A stretch of DNA of 18,316 bases from contig DZBC01000013.1 of the NCBI GenBank assembly GCA_022729835.1, positions 1 through 18,316 of the forward strand, written 5' to 3'. A model generated the notes under the pieces. It was not told the DNA's origin, ran no database searches, and worked only from the letters and a program-made list of their open reading frames with translations. Below are positions 15,529-18,316 of the stretch, piece by piece; positions within the stretch are counted from its first letter, which is position 1, and the number at the start of each line of letters is the position of its first letter. The position numbers and the translations under genes are program-made. Source of the DNA: Sulfuricurvum sp. Its GTDB lineage: Bacteria; Campylobacterota; Campylobacteria; Campylobacterales; Sulfurimonadaceae.

Positions 15529-15607
15529 ATGTCAACCAATCATAGTCATGTGTATTGGGGCTTTAAATTTGTATACTGTCCCCTTATTTGTATCCGCTCT
15601 TCTGATT
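15529..15607. other. Convergent gap with GTATACTGTCCCC motif
   Basis: A 79-base AT-richer space separates the Tag and SRPBCC stops. It contains GGGG at 15557-15560 and GTATACTGTCCCC at 15571-15583. The CCCC could pair with the GGGG across a 20-base loop, which makes a poor terminator. The GTATACTGTCCCC word resembles sequences I associate with REP-associated tyrosine transposase elements. That link is from memory and unverified. Confidence 0.3.
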
Positions 15608-16063
15608 TCAGATGTTCGATGTAAAGTATGATTGGGTAGCGCGGTGGCGGTAGGCAAACATGGCGTCTATATCGCGACGTACCCAGCCAAAAGCAAGTGC
15701 ACCCAAAGCACCCAGTGGCAGCGCAAGGGTAATGGTCTCATCCATCCATGTCTGCCCTTCGCCAAAAGTTCTGAAGCGGCGCTCATGGACAAACGACGCG
15801 AAAGGACCTTGGATCATACGATCCGTGAGTGTGTTGGGAAAATCCAGAGTTTGAATGCGTATACGCCAAAGCGTCGGTAGACCAAAACGCTTGATGCGCA
15901 GTACTATTTCGCTCCCCTCTCGCAGGGGCGCATCCATCGATATGATAGAGACTCCGATCCAAGGAGGCGTGATCAGGGCGAGATTGTGCGTATCGGTATG
16001 GAAGCGAAACAGATGTTCAATGGGTGCAGGGACAAGACATGAGTAGCTGAGTTGATGATTCAT
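15608..16063 (-). CDS. SRPBCC family (START-like) ligand-binding protein
   Basis: A 151-residue cytoplasmic protein with the helix-grip fold expected to hold a hydrophobic ligand. The N-terminus (LSYSCLVPAPIEHLFRFHTDTHNLALITPP) is the usual opening of this family. The segment GPFASFVHERRF, then WMDETITLALPLGALG, and the terminal AMFAYRHRATQSYF also match. No ligand or pathway can be inferred. It is alone on the minus strand between Tag and the VWA operon. There is no Shine-Dalgarno. A TATTAT box (16070-16075, minus strand) ends 6 bases from the ATG, so a leaderless transcript is possible. Confidence 0.8.
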   Translation of the reverse strand: MNHQLSYSCLVPAPIEHLFRFHTDTHNLALITPPWIGVSIISMDAPLREGSEIVLRIKRFGLPTLWRIRIQTLDFPNTLTDRMIQGPFASFVHERRFRTFGEGQTWMDETITLALPLGALGALAFGWVRRDIDAMFAYRHRATQSYFTSNI

Positions 16064-16181
16064 AAAAGAATAATACCTAAGTGGCGGCGCGGTTGGTAGG
16101 ATGCTTTTGTCGGTCGAATACCGGCATAACGTTCGTCTTTGACCTTATGATCGGTTGTGTAGCATGATGAGGAGACGTTGC

Positions 16182-16901
16182 CTAAGCGCAACTACTAGAC
16201 TTTTGTAGCCCCTCTACTCTTCTCTGCAACACAATCCGCTGTAGCGGATGCAACGCACAGACTCCCAGCCACTGCGCATATTCACGTAGGTAAAAATCTC
16301 GAACCACCTCATGCAGTGTGCTTGAGTGTTGCAGCAGGTGCTCCAGCCAAGTGTTCGCCTCTTCAAAGCGCAAGGGTGCGACGGGGCGCAGACGGCGACA
16401 GATACCGGCGCTTAGCGCCTCATCCAAGTGCGGTTCGGCCATTCGCGCGAAGCGGCTCGCCATCACCACATCGGCGAAGGTGTCGTTCCAGATGCGCCCA
16501 TGCATCATCTGATCGCACGCCTGATGAAGAAACACGGGGTGTAACTCCAGCACAGCGATTAGCTCGGTGAAGTCGTCATCCACCATGGCGCGAAAGAGCA
16601 TTCGGCTTCGATTGTGGATTTTGACGCGCAACGCATCCTCTTCAACCACCCTTACATGTAAGCGTGAAAAGCGCTCAAGCGCCCCAAGGCGCGAGTGGTT
16701 AAAAGCCATGATGCTGACCATCACGTCGGGGTCGCTGACTTGATCGGGGTGCGACCCTGAGGGGCGGTAAAAAGCCCACTCCAGCCGCGCTTCTACGTCT
16801 TCATGGTGCAAAAAGAGCGCGTCGCCCTTCGCTTCGAAGTCGCGCTCTTCGCGCAGCGCTTCGATCTGCTCTTTATAGGTCAAAGTAAACGACGTCGCCA
16901 T
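16182..16901 (-). CDS. Uncharacterised protein, third gene of the VWA operon
   Basis: A 239-residue protein that I do not recognise. It has no signal peptide, no membrane helix and a mixed alpha/beta look. Notable stretches are YRPSGSHPDQVSDPDVMVSIMAFNHSRLGALERFSRLHVRVVE and IHNRSRMLFRAMVDDDFTELIAVLELHPVFLHQA. The open frame runs much further upstream inside the VWA gene, but AAGGA lies 9 bases before the ATG at 16901, and the upstream part is a shadow of the VWA gene. It overlaps the VWA stop by 29 bases, so translation is coupled and a shared function is likely. One TTACATGTAA copy encodes L-H-V in SRLHVRV. Confidence 0.78.
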   Translation of the reverse strand: MATSFTLTYKEQIEALREERDFEAKGDALFLHHEDVEARLEWAFYRPSGSHPDQVSDPDVMVSIMAFNHSRLGALERFSRLHVRVVEEDALRVKIHNRSRMLFRAMVDDDFTELIAVLELHPVFLHQACDQMMHGRIWNDTFADVVMASRFARMAEPHLDEALSAGICRRLRPVAPLRFEEANTWLEHLLQHSSTLHEVVRDFYLREYAQWLGVCALHPLQRIVLQRRVEGLQKSSSCA

Positions 16902-18024
16902 AAGAGCGCATCCTTGGAATCTGTTTGGTTTCACTGATAAGAAATAGGGTGCGCACGCCCAAAGAGCGCTCGATCTTAAAAAGCCCGTCGCTGAGCACCA
17001 GTACAACCGATTCGACGCCCAAATGCGGTTCGATGTAGCGGCTAAGGGCACCAAAATCTGTACCACCGTCTCCCTTTTCAAAGCTAAGCTCTTTGGGACG
17101 TGGCGCCAAAGCACCATAGCGCACCACCGACGCCTCATCCACCGTCGTATCAAAAGGGACGATGCAGATCTCAAACTCTCCACCCATCCCAAGCACACCC
17201 TCGATCACTCCCAAAAAGCGCATAAAAGTGGCCGGGCTAATGCTCATGGAGCGATCCAGCGCGATGAAAAGCTCCAGACGGTCCCTATCGTGTCGCCATC
17301 CGGGCAGGTAGAGCCCTTGGTGGATGAAGCGGCGGTTGGGTTTGGAAAAGTCTACACTTTTGTGGAAAAAACTCTCACTCAGATAGGCGTGCAGCAGGGT
17401 AAAAAGATCGAGTTTGGGGCGGGTGGTCTCGGTGATCCGCTCCAAAAAAGCGGCGCTGAGATTGCCCTGTTTGCGCGCCGCGCCCATCGCTTGGACGATC
17501 AGTGCATCGAGTGATTCTTGAGCGGCTTCATCTACACCTTGTTGTTCGATGAGGTCGCGTTTGCTCTGCGTGGGGTTTTGCTCATCGGGTTTGCCCTGCG
17601 CCTCGCTTGATTCACGGTAGAGCGCGTGGTAGACCTCCTCGACGCTCATCTGTTCAAAACGCTCCAGCGCCACCTCATCTTCGGGCATTGCCCCGACGCG
17701 CTCAAAGCTTTGCAGCAGCAGATTGATGACAATATCGCAGCTTCGGTTCCAAAGTGTCCCATCGCGTTCGCCGATGCGATACGCATGTTTGAGCAGTACA
17801 TGTAAGAGGATGTGGGCGTAGAGGTATTTGAGCTCCTCTTTGGCGTAGCGTGCGGCTTTGGAAGCGTCGAAATAGAGCCGTGAGCCATCGGTTTCAAAGG
17901 CCTCATGCGCATTGTCGCGCAGCACAAAAGGGAGCGAAAGCGCGAGCACACTCAAAAAGGGGTGATCGAACAGAAAGCCGATGCGGATCTTTTCAAGTGT
18001 TTCATCCAATGATGTATTCACCAT
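16873..18024 (-). CDS. VWA-domain protein with degenerate DUF2201-type metallopeptidase region
   Basis: A 383-residue cytoplasmic protein. The N-terminal half resembles the putative metallopeptidase domain that accompanies VWA-like domains. The expected HExxHxxxxH is H71-I-L-L-H75-V-L-L-K-H80, so the catalytic Glu is replaced by Ile, followed by LWNRSCDIVIN as in the family. An acidic linker occupies about 112-175. A VWA domain follows from about 248, with an intact MIDAS: D257-R-S259-M-S261, T322 (GGTDF) and D346 (LSDG). Such proteins usually pair with MoxR-type AAA+ ATPases. I chose ATG 18024 because sequence before it lies within the upstream gene. That start overlaps the upstream gene by 23 bases without a clear Shine-Dalgarno, and 18072 is an alternative. 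Confidence 0.82.
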   Translation of the reverse strand: MVNTSLDETLEKIRIGFLFDHPFLSVLALSLPFVLRDNAHEAFETDGSRLYFDASKAARYAKEELKYLYAHILLHVLLKHAYRIGERDGTLWNRSCDIVINLLLQSFERVGAMPEDEVALERFEQMSVEEVYHALYRESSEAQGKPDEQNPTQSKRDLIEQQGVDEAAQESLDALIVQAMGAARKQGNLSAAFLERITETTRPKLDLFTLLHAYLSESFFHKSVDFSKPNRRFIHQGLYLPGWRHDRDRLELFIALDRSMSISPATFMRFLGVIEGVLGMGGEFEICIVPFDTTVDEASVVRYGALAPRPKELSFEKGDGGTDFGALSRYIEPHLGVESVVLVLSDGLFKIERSLGVRTLFLISETKQIPRMRSYGDVVYFDL

Positions 18025-18263
18025 ATTTGGCCAGCCACACTTCAAAGCCGCCGTGTGTTGCCAGTCCTTCATCTTTGACGATGAGGTCTTTGACGAGCAT
18101 TACGGCGAACTCTTTGGGCAGTAGATCGCAGATCGCAAAGACATGGCCTTTGTGTGCCTCGCTGCCTCCGTAGTAGGCTATCATCGCTGAGACCAGCGCA
18201 TAAAGTACAGCGGGCTGCTTGGGAATAGAGGGATAGATTCCCTCAAAAATTGCCGCCATATCG
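18002..18263 (-). pseudogene. C-terminal fragment of the gene upstream of the VWA protein, cut by an IS
   Basis: About 86 host-encoded residues remain (DMAAIFEGIYPSIPKQPAVL, then YYGGSEAHKGHVFAICDLLP, ending EYIIG). The frame continues upstream into the IS end, with ATG codons inside the repeats (18304), so any product would carry an IS-derived N-terminus. No Walker motif is visible because the 5' part is missing. From operon context it could be the C-terminus of a MoxR-like AAA+ ATPase, but the sequence itself does not show this. Its stop lies inside the start region of the VWA gene. Confidence 0.6.
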
Positions 18264-18316
18264 TGCATATAACGGCGCATCCGGCCACCAATCGCGCAGA
18301 ACATCCGGCCACTTGG
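18264..18316. mobile_element. IS21-like insertion sequence end (partial, opposite orientation)
   Basis: The junction begins TGCATATAACG at 18264. Inverted copies of the left-edge repeat, ATCCGGCCACC (18279-18289) and ATCCGGCCAC (18303-18312), lie 24 bases apart. The sequence between the repeats differs from the left edge, as expected for the two dissimilar ends of one IS21-type element. The flanking host bases next to the two edges do not match, so these are junctions with different IS copies. Confidence 0.65.

Larger units (their letters stand above)
943..17804. repeat. Dispersed iterated palindrome TACATGTA, 16 copies
   Basis: Exact copies start at 943, 1426, 1575, 2550, 5456, 6464, 7289, 8124, 8779, 9411, 10335, 12258, 12765, 14346, 16653 and 17797, each 8 bases long. 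Six are the full decamer TTACATGTAA. Over the 32 half-site flanks the base outside TACA is T 19 times, G 9, C 4 and A never. Thirteen copies are in coding sequence on both gene strands and three in intergenic gaps. About 0.3 copies would be expected by chance in a sequence of this length. Confidence 0.95.

Noticed and set aside
16177..16192. GTTGC/GCAAC hairpin at the end of the VWA operon as a terminator
   Set aside because: A 5-bp stem with no U run after it on the minus strand; too weak to call.
16902..17198. N-terminal extension of the 239-residue unknown gene
   Set aside because: The first 99 codons are out-of-frame VWA sequence (Arg/Trp/Ser-rich). AAGGA before ATG 16901 marks the real start.
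943..17804. TACATGTA as a CopY/BlaI-type operator or a single regulon
   Set aside because: Those operators have spacer bases between TACA and TGTA, and most copies lie deep inside coding regions of unrelated genes.
1..18316. CRISPR array, tRNA or rRNA genes
   Set aside because: No regularly spaced repeats, no tRNA cloverleaf and no rRNA segment were found. The repeats at the edges are only pairs belonging to IS ends.
18264..18316. Edges as junctions of one circular molecule carrying a single IS copy
   Set aside because: The host bases next to the two IS ends share no short direct repeat, as a target duplication would require.

Overview
The window looks like chromosomal DNA of a Campylobacterota bacterium, probably a free-living sulfur- or hydrogen-oxidising type. 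The gene content and protein style suggest this: a short RqcH-like NFACT protein, DUF420, bacteriohemerythrin, PF04071 Cys-rich and Cache-MCP proteins, and strong AAGGAG ribosome binding sites. The assignment is an inference. Coding density is about 95% and no gene-free stretch exceeds 300 bases.

Both window ends carry the end of an IS21-like insertion sequence: paired GTGGCCGGAT repeats 23-24 bases apart, ending in TGCA at the junction. The window is therefore the host segment between two IS insertions, and both edge genes are cut by them. The left one is a membrane diguanylate cyclase. The right one is the first visible gene of a VWA operon.

Layout: truncated 7TM-type GGDEF cyclase (51-749, +); D-2-hydroxyacid dehydrogenase and DoxX (+); Hsp20 (-); a 1614-residue exonuclease/RecQ/UvrD fusion (2665-7509, +); an AEC transporter-thioredoxin-Crp/Fnr regulator operon (-); bacteriohemerythrin (-); a DUF420 membrane protein (+); an MCP chemoreceptor coupled to a PF04071 Cys-rich protein (-); a + strand run of RqcH-like protein, small acidic protein, degenerate IS1595-like transposase homologue and Tag DNA glycosylase; an SRPBCC protein (-); and a translationally coupled operon (-) of a truncated unknown, a VWA/DUF2201-like protein and an unknown protein.

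The strongest unexplained signal belongs to no gene. The palindrome TACATGTA (consensus TTACATGTAA) occurs 16 times in 18.3 kb, where chance predicts about 0.3. It lies in genes of unrelated function, in all three reading frames, and in three short intergenic gaps. This is the behaviour of a highly iterated palindrome like cyanobacterial HIP1, or of a genome-wide recognition or uptake word, and not of a regulon operator.
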